DNA from: Bradyrhizobium japonicum USDA 6
Lineage (GTDB): Bacteria > Pseudomonadota > Alphaproteobacteria > Rhizobiales > Xanthobacteraceae
Reading direction: 5' to 3'
DNA: 64,000 nucleotides
Assembly: GCF_000284375.1 (NCBI RefSeq)
Contig: NC_017249.1
Span: 5,744,001-5,808,000, forward strand
Below the pieces are notes generated by a model. The model had not been told where the DNA came from and did no database searches. It was given only the letters and a program-made list of their open reading frames with translations. The translations under genes were made by a program, and so were the position numbers. Below, in pieces: positions 54,545 through 63,734 of this stretch; the first letter of the stretch is position 1, and each line of letters begins with the position of its first letter.

Positions 54545-55822
54545 CTAGCGCTGGACCACCGGCGGCGACGGCTGCACCGCGCCCTGGCGGGCGGGCGCGG
54601 GATTGGCGGGGCGAGCGGCTGGCGGCTTTTTCTGCTGATTGGGCCGCGCCGGCGTGGTCGCCGTCGGCGGATCCGCGGCAGCGCCGGGCGCGGCACCAAC
54701 CGGCGGCTGCGCATCCTCGGCCGGCTCGACCGTGTCGTTCTGGATCTGCTTCTCCATCGCGCGCAGCTTGGCGACGTTCTTCTGGTGCGCGTCGTAGGTT
54801 TCGGTGAAGGCATGCCCGCCGGTGCCGTCGGCGACGAAATAGAGGTCGCGGGTGCGGGCCGGGTTGGCGGTGGCTTCCAGCGAGGCGCGGCCGGGGTTGG
54901 AGATCGGACCGGGCGGCAGTCCCTCGATCACATAGGTGTTGTAGGGCGAAGGCTGCGTGATCTCGCTGCGCTTGATCGGGCGGCCGAGCGTACCCTTGCC
55001 GCCGACTAGGCCGTAGATGATGGTCGGATCGGACTGCAGCTTGATTTTCTGCTTGAGCCGGTTGGCGAATACGGCGGCGACACGGCTGCGCTCGTCCGGC
55101 TTGCCGGTTTCCTTCTCGACGATCGAGGCCAGCGTCACCAATTGCTCCGGCGATTTCACCGGAATGTCCTGGCTGCGGCGCTCCCAGATCTCGGCCAGCA
55201 CGCGCTTGTGCGCCTGTTGCATGCGCTGGATCACCTGATCGCGCGGGGTCCCGCGCGGGAACTTGTAGGTCTCTGGCAGCAGCGTGCCTTCACGCGGCAA
55301 CTCGCGGACGCTGCCGGTGAAGATGTCGTTGTCGGACAGCCGCGCCACGATCTGCTCGGAGGTCAGGCCTTCCGGGATCGTGACGGAATGCTGCACCACC
55401 TTGCCCTCGACGATGGTGGCGATGACATCGCGTAAGGAGGCGTTCTTCTGGAACGAATACTCACCCGGCTTGAGGTCCGAGCTCGCCTTCAGCGCGGCGA
55501 CGCTGGCGATGAACACCCAGGGATTGACGTCGGTCACGCCTTCCCGGTTCAGCGTCTCGGCGATGTCGCGCTTGCCGGCCCGCTGCGGGATGTTGACGAT
55601 CTTGTCTTCCTTCAGCGGCCCCGCCGCCTCGAGCAATTGCCGGCCGTAATAGTAGACGCCGCCGGCGCCGAGCATGGCGATCAGCAGAAGGGTGATGATG
55701 GCGTTGCCGACGATCACGAAGGGATTGCGCGCCCGGTCCGATCGCCTCGGCGGCGGCGGAACCTGTTCGGGCTCCAGCGCTGCCCGCGGACTCCGGGGCG
55801 AAATGGGCGGCCTTTCACTCAT
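54545..55822 (-). CDS. mltG: Endolytic peptidoglycan transglycosylase
   Basis: An inner-membrane lytic transglycosylase that cuts nascent glycan strands. The 425 residues have a cytoplasmic proline-rich N-terminus, one TM helix (FVIVGNAIITLLLIAMLGAG, about 35-55), a LysM-like region, and the YceG domain with the catalytic glutamate in LVTLASIVEKETGKPDER. It continues AAVFANRLKQKIKLQSDPTI and PYNTYVIEGLPPGPISNPGR, both highly conserved. The C-terminus is a long Pro/Ala-rich tail. Start ATG 55822. Confidence 0.94.
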   Translation of the reverse strand: MSERPPISPRSPRAALEPEQVPPPPRRSDRARNPFVIVGNAIITLLLIAMLGAGGVYYYGRQLLEAAGPLKEDKIVNIPQRAGKRDIAETLNREGVTDVNPWVFIASVAALKASSDLKPGEYSFQKNASLRDVIATIVEGKVVQHSVTIPEGLTSEQIVARLSDNDIFTGSVRELPREGTLLPETYKFPRGTPRDQVIQRMQQAHKRVLAEIWERRSQDIPVKSPEQLVTLASIVEKETGKPDERSRVAAVFANRLKQKIKLQSDPTIIYGLVGGKGTLGRPIKRSEITQPSPYNTYVIEGLPPGPISNPGRASLEATANPARTRDLYFVADGTGGHAFTETYDAHQKNVAKLRAMEKQIQNDTVEPAEDAQPPVGAAPGAAADPPTATTPARPNQQKKPPAARPANPAPARQGAVQPSPPVVQR

Positions 55823-55948
55823 CGAAGCAACCTGAATCCTGCCGGTTCAATCGCGGCCAGGCAATCGCTTGCCGAGCCAAATGCACGCGCCCACGTCCAA
55901 TGACTATCGCCGAATACGGCAAAACGGTGGATTCGTCGCAAGAACAAA

Positions 55949-57214
55949 CTAATGAACCAGCCGCCGGACGATCACCGACGCGTTGGTACCGCCAAAACCG
56001 AAAGAATTCGACAACGCGACGTTGACCTCGCGCTTCTTCGCAATGTGCGGCACGAGATCGATCGCAGTCTCGACCGACGGATTGTCGAGATTGATGGTCG
56101 GCGGCACGACATTATCGCGAATCGCGAGAACGGCGAAGATCGCCTCGATCGCGCCGGCGGCACCGAGGAGATGGCCGGTCGAGGATTTGGTCGAGGACAT
56201 CGCGACCTTGGAAGCGGCGTTGCCGAGCAGCCGCTCGACCGCACCGAGCTCGATCTCGTCGCCGAGCGGTGTCGAGGTGCCGTGGGCGTTGATGTAGTCG
56301 AGATCGGATGCCGTGAGGCTAGCGCGCTTGAGCGCTGCCGACATGCTGCGGAAGCCGCCATCGCCATCGGGCGACGGCGAGGTGATGTGATAGGCATCGC
56401 CCGAAAGACCGTAGCCGATCACCTCGGCGTAGATCCTGGCGCCGCGGCGCTGAGCGTGCTCGAGTTCTTCCAGGACGAGGACGCCGGCGCCCTCGCCCAT
56501 CACGAAGCCGTCGCGGTCCTTGTCGTAGGGACGCGACGCCTTCTCGGGCGTTTCGTTGAATACGGTCGAGAGCGCGCGCGCGGCGTTGAAGCCGGCAATG
56601 CCGATGCGGCTGATCGGTGACTCGGCGCCACCGGCAACCATGACGTCGGCATCGCCCAGCGCAATCAGACGGGCGGCGTCGCCCACCGCATGTGCACCGG
56701 TCGAGCAGGCCGTGACCACCGAATGGTTCGGCCCCTTCAGGCCGTGCGCGATCGAGACGTAGCCAGAGGCAAGATTGATGAGGCGGCCCGGAATGAAGAA
56801 CGGCGACACCCGGCGCGGTCCGCGCTCCTTCAGGAGGATCGCGGTTTCGGCAATGCCGGTGAGGCCGCCGATGCCGGAACCGATCATGGTGCCGGTCGCG
56901 CACTTGTCCTCTTCGGTCTCGGGATGCCAGTTGGCATCATCGAGCGCCTGGCCGGCCGCGGCCATGCCGAAGATGATGAAGTCGTCGACCTTGCGCTGGT
57001 CCTTCGGCTCCATCCAGACATCGGGATTGAACGTGTCGTTGGTGCCGTCGCCGCGCACGACGGTGCAGGCGTATTTGGTCTGAAGATCGGAGACATCGAA
57101 GCTCTCGATCCTGCGTGCGCCGCTTTCGCCGTTGAGGATGCGTTTCCAGGTCGGTTCGACGCCGCAGCCGAGCGGCGACACCATGCCGAGACCAGTGACG
57201 ACAACCCGCCTCAT
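55949..57214 (-). CDS. fabF: 3-oxoacyl-ACP synthase II
   Basis: Elongating condensing enzyme of fatty-acid synthesis. The 421 residues show nucleophile Cys170 in SVVTACSTGAHAVG, His in YINAHGTSTPLGDEIE, Lys and His in SSTKSSTGHLLGAAGAIEA, and the glycine-rich end SNSFGFGGTNASVIV. ATG 57214. Directly downstream of acpP. Confidence 0.97.
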   Translation of the reverse strand: MRRVVVTGLGMVSPLGCGVEPTWKRILNGESGARRIESFDVSDLQTKYACTVVRGDGTNDTFNPDVWMEPKDQRKVDDFIIFGMAAAGQALDDANWHPETEEDKCATGTMIGSGIGGLTGIAETAILLKERGPRRVSPFFIPGRLINLASGYVSIAHGLKGPNHSVVTACSTGAHAVGDAARLIALGDADVMVAGGAESPISRIGIAGFNAARALSTVFNETPEKASRPYDKDRDGFVMGEGAGVLVLEELEHAQRRGARIYAEVIGYGLSGDAYHITSPSPDGDGGFRSMSAALKRASLTASDLDYINAHGTSTPLGDEIELGAVERLLGNAASKVAMSSTKSSTGHLLGAAGAIEAIFAVLAIRDNVVPPTINLDNPSVETAIDLVPHIAKKREVNVALSNSFGFGGTNASVIVRRLVH

Positions 57215-57322
57215 GTTCGAAAACTCCGCATCGAAAGATTCACGGCCAATAACAAGAAACCGGCTGACCGCTGGTGAGCGGCCCGTCCGGTTTCAATGTT
57301 GTCCCCGCGAAAATGAAGAGCC

Positions 57323-57562
57323 TTAGCTCTTCGCGTTCTTCTCGAGAAACTTCGTGGCGTCGCCGACGGTGAGAATCGTTTCCGCGGCGTCGTCAGGAAT
57401 CTCGCAACCGAATTCTTCTTCGAACGCCATCACCAGCTCGACGGTGTCCAGACTGTCGGCGCCGAGGTCGTCGATGAAGCTCGCAGCGTCGACAACCTTC
57501 TCGGGTTCAACACCAAGGTGTTCGACCACGATCTTCTTAACCCGCTCGCCAATGTCACTCAT
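57323..57562 (-). CDS. acpP: Acyl carrier protein
   Basis: The 79-residue carrier of growing acyl chains. Phosphopantetheine attaches at Ser37 in [20 protein letters not shown]. The N-terminus [20 protein letters not shown] fixes the start at 57562 rather than the longer open frame to 57775, which is the leader. High acidic content. Between fabG and fabF. Confidence 0.97.
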   Translation of the reverse strand: MSDIGERVKKIVVEHLGVEPEKVVDAASFIDDLGADSLDTVELVMAFEEEFGCEIPDDAAETILTVGDATKFLEKNAKS

Positions 57563-57868
57563 TGCATAACCTCGTGTTGTTCCCTGTAGACCCGACCCCC
57601 GGGACGATACGAGCCGTCGTGGTCGTTGACTGCCTTCGCTTACGAACTTTGATTGGCCCCATCCAAACCGATGGGAGGCCCGGCGAGACGGCCAAGGCTC
57701 CGCATCGCCAATATACAGGGTTTCAAAAACCTGCAATGGCGTTCTTTGCCCATCCGTTGAGCGTCCGGTTATCATACTTCAACTGCCTTGACTACAAGCC
57801 TCATTTCGCACCGGAAACGGCCGTTTGCCGCATTCCGCACCGCCATGTGGGCAGTGCGGAAGGAGACA
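57563..57868. other. 306-bp acpP leader/promoter region
   Basis: Between fabG (upstream) and acpP on the minus strand. No gene is supported. A possible sigma-70-like pair on the minus strand is TTGTAG (complement of 57792-57797) and TATGAT (complement of 57771-57776), 15 bp apart, which is short. AT-rich text follows to about 57711. An internal promoter that raises acpP expression is common and would suit this gap. Confidence 0.4.
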
Positions 57869-58606
57869 TCAGATCATGGCCATGCCGCCGTTGACGTGGA
57901 TGGTTTGTCCCGTGACGTAGGCCGCTTCGTTCGAACTCAAGTAGACGGCGGCGGCGGCGATGTCCTCCGGCGTCCCCAGGCGCGCGGCCGGAACCTTGGC
58001 CAGAATCGTCTCGCGCTGCTTGTCGTTGAGCGCATCGGTCATCGGCGTCTTGATGAAGCCCGGCGCGATACAGTTCGCGGTCACGCCGCGCTTGGCATAT
58101 TCGGCACCGAGCGTCTTGATCATGCCGATCAGGCCGGCCTTCGATGCCGTGTAGTTGCCCTGCCCGGGATTGCCGGTGACGCCGACGATCGACGTGATGG
58201 CAATGATACGTCCGAAGCGCTTGCGCATCATCAGCTTGGTCGCGGCGCGCGCCAGGCGGAAGGTCGCGGTCAGATTGATGTTGATGACCTCCTCCCAGTC
58301 CTCGTCACGGAGCTGGACGAAGAGATTGTCGCGGGTGATGCCGGCATTGGCGATGAGGATGTCGACCTGTCCCATCGCAGCTTCCGCGGCGGGCACCAGC
58401 GCCTCGACCTCGTCAGCCTTGGAGAGATTGCAGGGCAGCACATGGGTACGCTCGCCGAGCTTGCCGGCAAGCTCATCCAGCACTTCCTTGCGCGTTCCGG
58501 AAATCGCGACGGTAGCACCCTGCGCGTGCAGCGCCTGCGCGATCGCGCCGCCGATGCCGCCGGTCGCGCCGGTGACGAGCGCCTTTTTGCCAGTCAGGTC
58601 GAACAT
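57869..58606 (-). CDS. fabG: 3-oxoacyl-ACP reductase
   Basis: NADPH-dependent reductase of the fatty-acid cycle, short-chain dehydrogenase fold. The 245 residues show the cofactor motif LVTGATGGIGGAIAQAL (about 10-27), NAG in LIANAGITRDN, and Ser139, Tyr152, Lys156 in ITSIVGVTGNPGQGNYTASK. The C-terminus HVNGGMAMI is typical. Start ATG 58606, 12 bp after fabD. Confidence 0.97.
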   Translation of the reverse strand: MFDLTGKKALVTGATGGIGGAIAQALHAQGATVAISGTRKEVLDELAGKLGERTHVLPCNLSKADEVEALVPAAEAAMGQVDILIANAGITRDNLFVQLRDEDWEEVININLTATFRLARAATKLMMRKRFGRIIAITSIVGVTGNPGQGNYTASKAGLIGMIKTLGAEYAKRGVTANCIAPGFIKTPMTDALNDKQRETILAKVPAARLGTPEDIAAAAVYLSSNEAAYVTGQTIHVNGGMAMI

Positions 58607-58618
58607 TGAAAAACTCCT

Positions 58619-59578
58619 TCAGGCCTGCTTCGCAGCGGCCAATGCATCCTTGGCGGCGGCAATGTCGTTGGGACCACCGACCGATACGCCGACGGCGCCG
58701 TCCGCAATGCGCTTGACGAGACCCGACAGCACCTTGCCAGCGCCGATCTCGAAGAAGCGGTTGACGCCCTGCCCTGCCATATAGGCAACCGACTCGCGCC
58801 AGCGCACCGTGCCGGTGACCTGCTCGACCAGGCGGCGACGGATCTCGTCGGGATCGCTGATGGCGCTCGCCAGCACGTTCGACACCAGCGGCGCCGCCGG
58901 CGCTTTGATCGTGACCTTCGCCAGCGCCTCCGCCATGGCGTCGGCGGCAGGCTGCATCAACTTGCAATGGAACGGTGCGGACACCGGCAGCAGCATTGCG
59001 CGCTTGGCGCCCTTGGCCTTGGCGATCTCGACGGCGCGATCGACCGCAGCCTTGTCGCCGGAGACGACCACCTGGCCGCCGCCATTGTCGTTGGCGGCCT
59101 GGCAGACCTGGCCCTGTGCCGCCTCGCCCGCGACCTCCATGGCGGCCTCGTAGTCGAGACCAAGGAGAGCAGCCATCGCACCGGCACCGACCGGCACGGC
59201 TTTTTGCATTGCGAGACCGCGGGTGCGAAGCAACCGCGCGGTATCCGAGATCGTCAGGCTGCCGGCCGCAGCCAGCGCCGAATATTCACCGAGCGAGTGG
59301 CCGGCGACGAAGGCCGCGTCCCGTCCCACGGAAAACCCGGCTTCGGCCTCCAGCACGCGGAGGGTGGCGACGGATACCGCCATCAGCGCCGGCTGGGCGT
59401 TCTCGGTAAGCTGAAGCGTTTCGGCAGGACCATCCCAGATGATCGCCGTCAGCTTCTCCCCAAGCGCGGCATCGACCTCGTCGAACACGGCGCGCGCCAC
59501 CGGAAAGGCGTCGGCCAGGGCTTTGCCCATGCCAACCGCCTGGGACCCCTGCCCCGGAAATGTGAATGCTGCCGTCAT
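58619..59578 (-). CDS. fabD: Malonyl-CoA:ACP transacylase
   Basis: Loads malonyl groups on ACP. The 319 residues show FTFPGQGSQAVGMGKAL at the N-terminus, nucleophile Ser95 in FVAGHSLGEYSALAA, and catalytic His in LLPVSAPFHCKLM. The start is ATG 59578 (MTAAFTFPGQ); the open frame to 59668 is leader. First gene of the fabD-fabG-acpP-fabF group. Confidence 0.96.
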   Translation of the reverse strand: MTAAFTFPGQGSQAVGMGKALADAFPVARAVFDEVDAALGEKLTAIIWDGPAETLQLTENAQPALMAVSVATLRVLEAEAGFSVGRDAAFVAGHSLGEYSALAAAGSLTISDTARLLRTRGLAMQKAVPVGAGAMAALLGLDYEAAMEVAGEAAQGQVCQAANDNGGGQVVVSGDKAAVDRAVEIAKAKGAKRAMLLPVSAPFHCKLMQPAADAMAEALAKVTIKAPAAPLVSNVLASAISDPDEIRRRLVEQVTGTVRWRESVAYMAGQGVNRFFEIGAGKVLSGLVKRIADGAVGVSVGGPNDIAAAKDALAAAKQA

Positions 59579-59750
59579 CGGCGCTCCCTGCTTGTCGGGC
59601 GTGATCCCTGCGAGAACCGGCAGCCGATGACGCACGGCCTTAGGCCATGGTTCCGGATCATGCTCCAAAGGGGGCCGTAGACACTGTCCGGGGCCGGAAT
59701 GTCAAGCCAAGATAGGAACTTCGCCCGGGATTCAACGGGGAACGCCGGCC

Positions 59751-60776
59751 CTAGAATCCACCATTGGTCTGATTGGCGTCGACCGCCGCCCCTGCCTGCG
59801 CGCGGCGCGCGCTGTTCACGAGTTGCCCCGGCCGGTCATCCCGGTCCGGCTTCGCGGTCGCCAGCCGCAGCACCGCGGCGTAGCCCGGCTGCACCTCCAT
59901 GCGGTCGGCGTGCCGGCTCGCACTCAGCAGGCGATGCACCTTCGGCAGATTGTAGCAGGGCACGTAGAACAACAGATGATGCTCGAGGTGATAGTTCACG
60001 TAGTACGGCGCGATGAACAGCCGCTCGAGGAAATTCGCATGCGTGGTGCGGGTGTTGCGCAAGGGATCGCTGCTGTCGGGCACGACGGCGTGCTCGGCGA
60101 TGTTGCGGATGCGGGTGATGACCATCATCCAGGTCAACAGCGGCACCAGCCATAGCAGCGGATAGGCCCACCACACGCCGGCTGCCGCGAGCGCTGCGAA
60201 CATCGCGGCATTGGCGAGGCATTGCGGGCCGAGCTTCTCCCAGAAATGCGCCGCGCGCTGCCGCAACGTCCAGTCCTTCGGCCCGAGCGCATTGAGCAGT
60301 TGCGCCTTGCGCTGCTGGTAGCCGGTCTGCCCGGTGATGTCGCGAATGAACTTGCGGCGATAGCTCAGCCTGGTGATCGGAAACGGCGCCGACAGCACGA
60401 GATCGGGGTCGTCCTCCTGCTGGGTGCGCGCATGATGCTGAAGGTGGTAGCGCCGATAGCTGCGCGTCTCCGCGAAAAGAGGATAGGCGCAGAACCATTG
60501 GCTCAGGGCCAGATTGGTCTTCTCGTCAGCGGACAGGCAGCCATGCGCGCCGTCATGCATCAGGATCGCGAGCCCGAGCTGGCGCGAGCCGATGATGGCA
60601 ACGGCGAGAATGTAGGTGATCGGGTTGGGCCACCACGCGACCAAGGCGATCGCTGCGACAATGAGTGCCCAGGCGTGGGCGATCAGCGCAACGCCTTTCC
60701 AGGTCACGCGCTGGCGCACGTCGGCGAGCTGGTCGTCGGTCAGGAAATCGCGGGCACGCATGCGAAGTGCGGTCAT
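59751..60776 (-). CDS. Membrane fatty acid desaturase / hydroxylase family
   Basis: A di-iron membrane enzyme of 341 residues. Three histidine boxes are visible: MHDGAHGCL (about 94), RYHLQHHARTQ (about 129) and NYHLEHHLLFYVP (about 258). Four hydrophobic helices surround them (e.g. ALIVAAIALVAWWPNPITYI). The box pattern fits acyl-lipid desaturases; carotenoid hydroxylases share it, so the substrate is open. Start ATG 60776, three bases after the TetR stop, so the two are one transcript under the TetR operator. This makes membrane-lipid modification controlled by an acyl or other ligand plausible. Confidence 0.87.
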   Translation of the reverse strand: MTALRMRARDFLTDDQLADVRQRVTWKGVALIAHAWALIVAAIALVAWWPNPITYILAVAIIGSRQLGLAILMHDGAHGCLSADEKTNLALSQWFCAYPLFAETRSYRRYHLQHHARTQQEDDPDLVLSAPFPITRLSYRRKFIRDITGQTGYQQRKAQLLNALGPKDWTLRQRAAHFWEKLGPQCLANAAMFAALAAAGVWWAYPLLWLVPLLTWMMVITRIRNIAEHAVVPDSSDPLRNTRTTHANFLERLFIAPYYVNYHLEHHLLFYVPCYNLPKVHRLLSASRHADRMEVQPGYAAVLRLATAKPDRDDRPGQLVNSARRAQAGAAVDANQTNGGF

Positions 60777-60779
60777 GGC

Positions 60780-61484
60780 CTAACCCTCCTCGTTCGAACT
60801 GCCAGATGCGTCGCGCTCGTCGACCAGACGGAGCCGTGCTGTGTCGCTGGCTGATTTCGCCTGCTCGCCGAGCACGCGCAGCATCTCGGCGCACAATTCA
60901 TCCGGCGACCGGCCCATCGCGTACCCCTCGAGAATGACGCCGATGGCGACGGCCCAGAACCGCCGCGAGCTTTCGTCGGGCGCACGCAGGGAGCGCCAGC
61001 CGTGCCGCGCGACCTGGCTCGCATAGGCGCGTGCGCCTTCGCCGTGCAGGCGCTCGATGGTGCGCTCGACCAGCGGCGCAAGATCCTGGCGCCGCCGGGT
61101 CAGCGTCAGCGCCTCGGCGAAGAAGGCGACCGAATCGCTCGCCGTCACGGTCTCGGCCAGCGCACGGGTGTAGTCCCGCGGCGTGCGCGCTTTCAGCGCC
61201 GCCTGCTCCGTCGCCCGCGCCAGATACAGCAGCTCGCGGCAGGCGCATTCGACGAACAGCGCCTCCTTGGTGCGGAAGTAATAGGTGATCTGGCTCGGGA
61301 ACGCGTCCGCGGCGGCGGCGATGTCGGTGATGGCCGTGCCGGACAGCCCCCGCTCCCTGAACAGCGGGCTCGCCGCATCCAGCAGCAGCGACCGCATCTT
61401 GCGGCCGGCCGAACGTGTGGCCCGTGCGGCATGCTTGGGGTCGCCAGCCGCCTCTAACGGCCCATGGACCGACTTTTCCGCCAT
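60780..61484 (-). CDS. TetR-family transcriptional regulator
   Basis: A 234-residue repressor. The HTH lies in residues 30-80: MRSLLLDAASPLFRERGLSG, TAITDIAAAADAFPSQITYY and FRTKEALFVECAC. The C-terminal ligand domain is helical. ATG 61484. The first gene of a two-gene unit with the desaturase; a perfect 7-3-7 palindrome lies 23 bp upstream, so autoregulation and control of the desaturase are likely. An extension of about 30 residues before the HTH is longer than usual. Confidence 0.87.
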   Translation of the reverse strand: MAEKSVHGPLEAAGDPKHAARATRSAGRKMRSLLLDAASPLFRERGLSGTAITDIAAAADAFPSQITYYFRTKEALFVECACRELLYLARATEQAALKARTPRDYTRALAETVTASDSVAFFAEALTLTRRRQDLAPLVERTIERLHGEGARAYASQVARHGWRSLRAPDESSRRFWAVAIGVILEGYAMGRSPDELCAEMLRVLGEQAKSASDTARLRLVDERDASGSSNEEG

Positions 61485-61506
61485 TGGGGTCCTCCGCGTT
61501 GATTTC

Positions 61507-61523
61507 TTTGTATGCTATACAAA
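61507..61523. promoter_or_regulatory. TetR operator
   Basis: TTTGTATGCTATACAAA is a perfect palindrome with 7-bp arms and 3-bp centre, 23 bp upstream of the tetR ATG, in a markedly AT-rich patch. Expected position for autorepression. Confidence 0.75.
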
Positions 61524-61763
61524 CAAATAAATCAAGCTGGTACGGTTCGGGAGGACAGGTCCCGCTGCCCGCCCCGGAACCATCCGGGGGCGACAGCACG
61601 GCCTCCAACCTTGCAAAGCCGGCCAAAATCCGTATAAGCGCGCCATCCGCAGACCCCGGCCGGGAGCTGAACGGACGGTCTCAGCAAATCCTTCGTGATT
61701 TTGGTGTGGCAGGGCCAGTCGGCCCGTCGTCCCGTGTTTCCGCCTTCTGAGCTTAATCCCAGA

Positions 61764-61825
61764 GTCCTTTCCGAAGGCCTCTTAAGGGCTTGACGCCGGG
61801 CGATGCGCCAACATGAGGAAAGGAC
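61764..61825 (+). promoter_or_regulatory. rpsF leader with sequestered Shine-Dalgarno
   Basis: GTCCTTTCC (61764-61772) is perfectly complementary to GGAAAGGAC (61817-61825), which contains the ribosome site of rpsF five bases before its ATG. Between them lies a small hairpin GGCG-ATG-CGCC preceded by GCCG. This is the layout expected of an S6:S18 autoregulatory leader; identity is inferred. Confidence 0.5.
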
Positions 61826-61829
61826 CATT

Positions 61830-62336
61830 ATGGCTCTCTATGAGCATGTTTTTCTCGCGCGCCAGGATGCGAGCACGCAGCAGGTCGAAGAGCTGACTGC
61901 GCAGATGACCGGCATCGTCGAGGGTCTCGGCGGCAAGGTCACCAAGACCGAGAATTGGGGCGTTCGCTCCCTCACCTACCGCATGAACAAGAACCGCAAG
62001 GCGCACTTCGTGCTGCTCAACATCGACGCGCCGTCCGCGGCGATCGCCGAGATCGAGCGCCAGGAGCGCATCAGCGAAGACGTGATCCGCTATCTCAGCG
62101 TTCGCGTCGAGGAGCTCGAGGAAGGCCCGTCGGCGATGATGCGCAAGGCCGACCGCGACCGCGAGCGTGACGACCGTGGCGGCGGTTTCCGCGGCGATCG
62201 CGAAGGCGGCGGCTTCCGTGGCGACCGCGAAGGCGGTTTCCGTGGCGGCGATCGCGACGGTGGTGGCTTCCGCGGTGACCGCGGTCCGCGCCGTCCGCGC
62301 GACGAAGCTGAAACGACAACGCCGGATGCGGAGTAA
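61830..62336 (+). CDS. rpsF: 30S ribosomal protein S6 with Gly/Arg-rich tail
   Basis: S6 binds S18 on the 30S platform. Residues 1-95 are the conserved fold ([40 protein letters not shown]). After about residue 110 a tail of repeated [13 protein letters not shown] units makes the protein 168 residues, longer than the E. coli protein; such tails are seen in alphaproteobacteria. Start ATG 61830 with AGGAAAGGA. Five bases before rpsR. Confidence 0.97.
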   Translation: MALYEHVFLARQDASTQQVEELTAQMTGIVEGLGGKVTKTENWGVRSLTYRMNKNRKAHFVLLNIDAPSAAIAEIERQERISEDVIRYLSVRVEELEEGPSAMMRKADRDRERDDRGGGFRGDREGGGFRGDREGGFRGGDRDGGGFRGDRGPRRPRDEAETTTPDAE

Positions 62337-62341
62337 GATCA

Positions 62342-62581
62342 ATGGCTGAAGCTGGTGCACGCCGTCCGTTTTTCCGTCGTCGCAAGAGCTGCCCGTTCAC
62401 GGGCGCGAATGCTCCGAAGATCGACTACAAGGACTCCAAGCTCTTGATGCGCTACGTCTCCGAGCGCGGCAAGATCGTGCCGAGCCGCATCACCGCGGTG
62501 TCGGCCAAGAAGCAGCGTGAGCTCGCCCGCGCCATCAAGCGCGCGCGCTTCCTGGGCCTGCTGCCCTACGTCATTCGCTAA
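62342..62581 (+). CDS. rpsR: 30S ribosomal protein S18
   Basis: A 79-residue partner of S6. [20 protein letters not shown] at the N-terminus and [20 protein letters not shown] with FLGLLPYV at the end are diagnostic; the single cysteine of SCPF is kept. Start ATG 62342. Followed by a strong hairpin terminator. Confidence 0.98.
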   Translation: MAEAGARRPFFRRRKSCPFTGANAPKIDYKDSKLLMRYVSERGKIVPSRITAVSAKKQRELARAIKRARFLGLLPYVIR

Positions 62582-62589
62582 GACGAATT

Positions 62590-62625
62590 CGGTCGGCGGC
62601 GACATTGCCGCCGACCGCACTTTTT
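62590..62625 (+). terminator. Rho-independent terminator/attenuator after rpsR
   Basis: CGGTCGGCGGC (62590-62600) and GCCGCCGACCG (62607-62617), a perfect 11-bp stem with a 6-base loop, then CACTTTTT. It lies nine bases after the rpsR stop and before the DUF2232 gene, so it would reduce read-through towards rplI. Confidence 0.85.
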
Positions 62626-62708
62626 GGTTTCATAAGGCTTCCGGGTCGTCCGGTCGCCGATGGTTGGGGCGAGGTGCCTCTAACCGCTCGAAGGGAGCGG
62701 GACAGCTG

Positions 62709-63686
62709 ATGATGACTCTTGGACTGATAGCCCTGATCGCCGGCGCTGCGTCGGCCCTGATGTTCGCCTCGATCGTGTCGGGCGCGCTGATCTCGCTCGT
62801 CCTGTTCTATCTCGCACCGCTGCCCCTGATGGTCGCCTCGATCGGCTGGGGCCCGCTTTGCGCGAGCCTCGGCGGCATCGCCGCCGCGATCGGCCTCGGG
62901 GCCCTGTTCGGCCTGCCCTACTGCATCGCCTTTGCCGTCACCGTCGCGCTGCCCGCGTGGTGGCTCGGCCATCTCGTGCTGCTCAGCCGGCGGATTGGAC
63001 CCGTCGCGCCGGAAGCCGCCACCGAGCCGCCGGCCGAGCCCGAGCTCGAATGGTATCCGGTCGGTCGCATCCTGCTGTGGATCGCGGGCTTCGCCGCACT
63101 GACCACGATCGCCGCCCTGCTCACGCTCGGCACCGATGCCGAGACCATCACCGGCACGCTGCGGCGCGGCTTGATGCGCCTGCTCCGCACCGCCGACCCG
63201 CAGACGTCAGGCGAAGCCGGTCAGTTCGTCGACGCCCTGGTGCTCATCGCCCCGGCCGCCGCCACCATCGTCGCGATGATGACGCTCACCCTCAATCTCT
63301 GGCTCAGCGGCAAGATAACGGCGACATCGGGCCGCCTGCTGCGTCCGTGGCCGGACATGAAGACGGCCGAGTTGCCGCCGATGACGCTGGTGACGCTCTG
63401 CATCGCGCTCGCGTTCTGCTTCACCGGCGGGTTGCTCGCGATGGTCGCGCAGATCACGACGGCGGCGCTGATGATGGGCTATGCGCTGACCGGTTTTGCC
63501 GTGCTGCATACGCTGACGCTGGCGCTGAAGAGCCGCACCTTCTGGCTCGGCTCGACCTATGCCGTCGTCGTGGTGTTCGGCTGGCCCGTCATCGCGATGG
63601 TGATCCTCGGCCTCGCGGACGCCGTGTTCGGCTTCCGCGAGCGCTTCCTGCGCAACCGCCAGCCACCGCCGCTGCCGACCTCTTAA
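62709..63686 (+). CDS. DUF2232 multi-pass membrane protein
   Basis: A 325-residue inner-membrane protein with about seven or eight hydrophobic helices (e.g. LGLIALIAGAASALMFASIV, ALISLVLFYLAPLPLMVASI, TIVAMMTLTLNLWLSGKI). It occurs between rpsR and rplI in many alphaproteobacteria, matching DUF2232 (YybS-like). Function unknown. Start ATG 62709 (62712 also possible); the longer frame from 62517 overlaps rpsR and is not real. Confidence 0.88.
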   Translation: MMTLGLIALIAGAASALMFASIVSGALISLVLFYLAPLPLMVASIGWGPLCASLGGIAAAIGLGALFGLPYCIAFAVTVALPAWWLGHLVLLSRRIGPVAPEAATEPPAEPELEWYPVGRILLWIAGFAALTTIAALLTLGTDAETITGTLRRGLMRLLRTADPQTSGEAGQFVDALVLIAPAAATIVAMMTLTLNLWLSGKITATSGRLLRPWPDMKTAELPPMTLVTLCIALAFCFTGGLLAMVAQITTAALMMGYALTGFAVLHTLTLALKSRTFWLGSTYAVVVVFGWPVIAMVILGLADAVFGFRERFLRNRQPPPLPTS

Positions 63687-63734
63687 GTTCAACCCCAAAA
63701 CCCAACTCACTCAACACTTCAAAGGAGAAAGAAT

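Larger units (their letters stand above)
61485..61829. other. 345-bp divergent region between tetR and rpsF
   Basis: Holds the TetR operator (61507-61523) and the rpsF leader (61764-61825). Between them (about 61530-61760) no gene is supported; open frames there are low quality. The rpsF promoter must lie before 61764 but I cannot place it. Confidence 0.5.
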
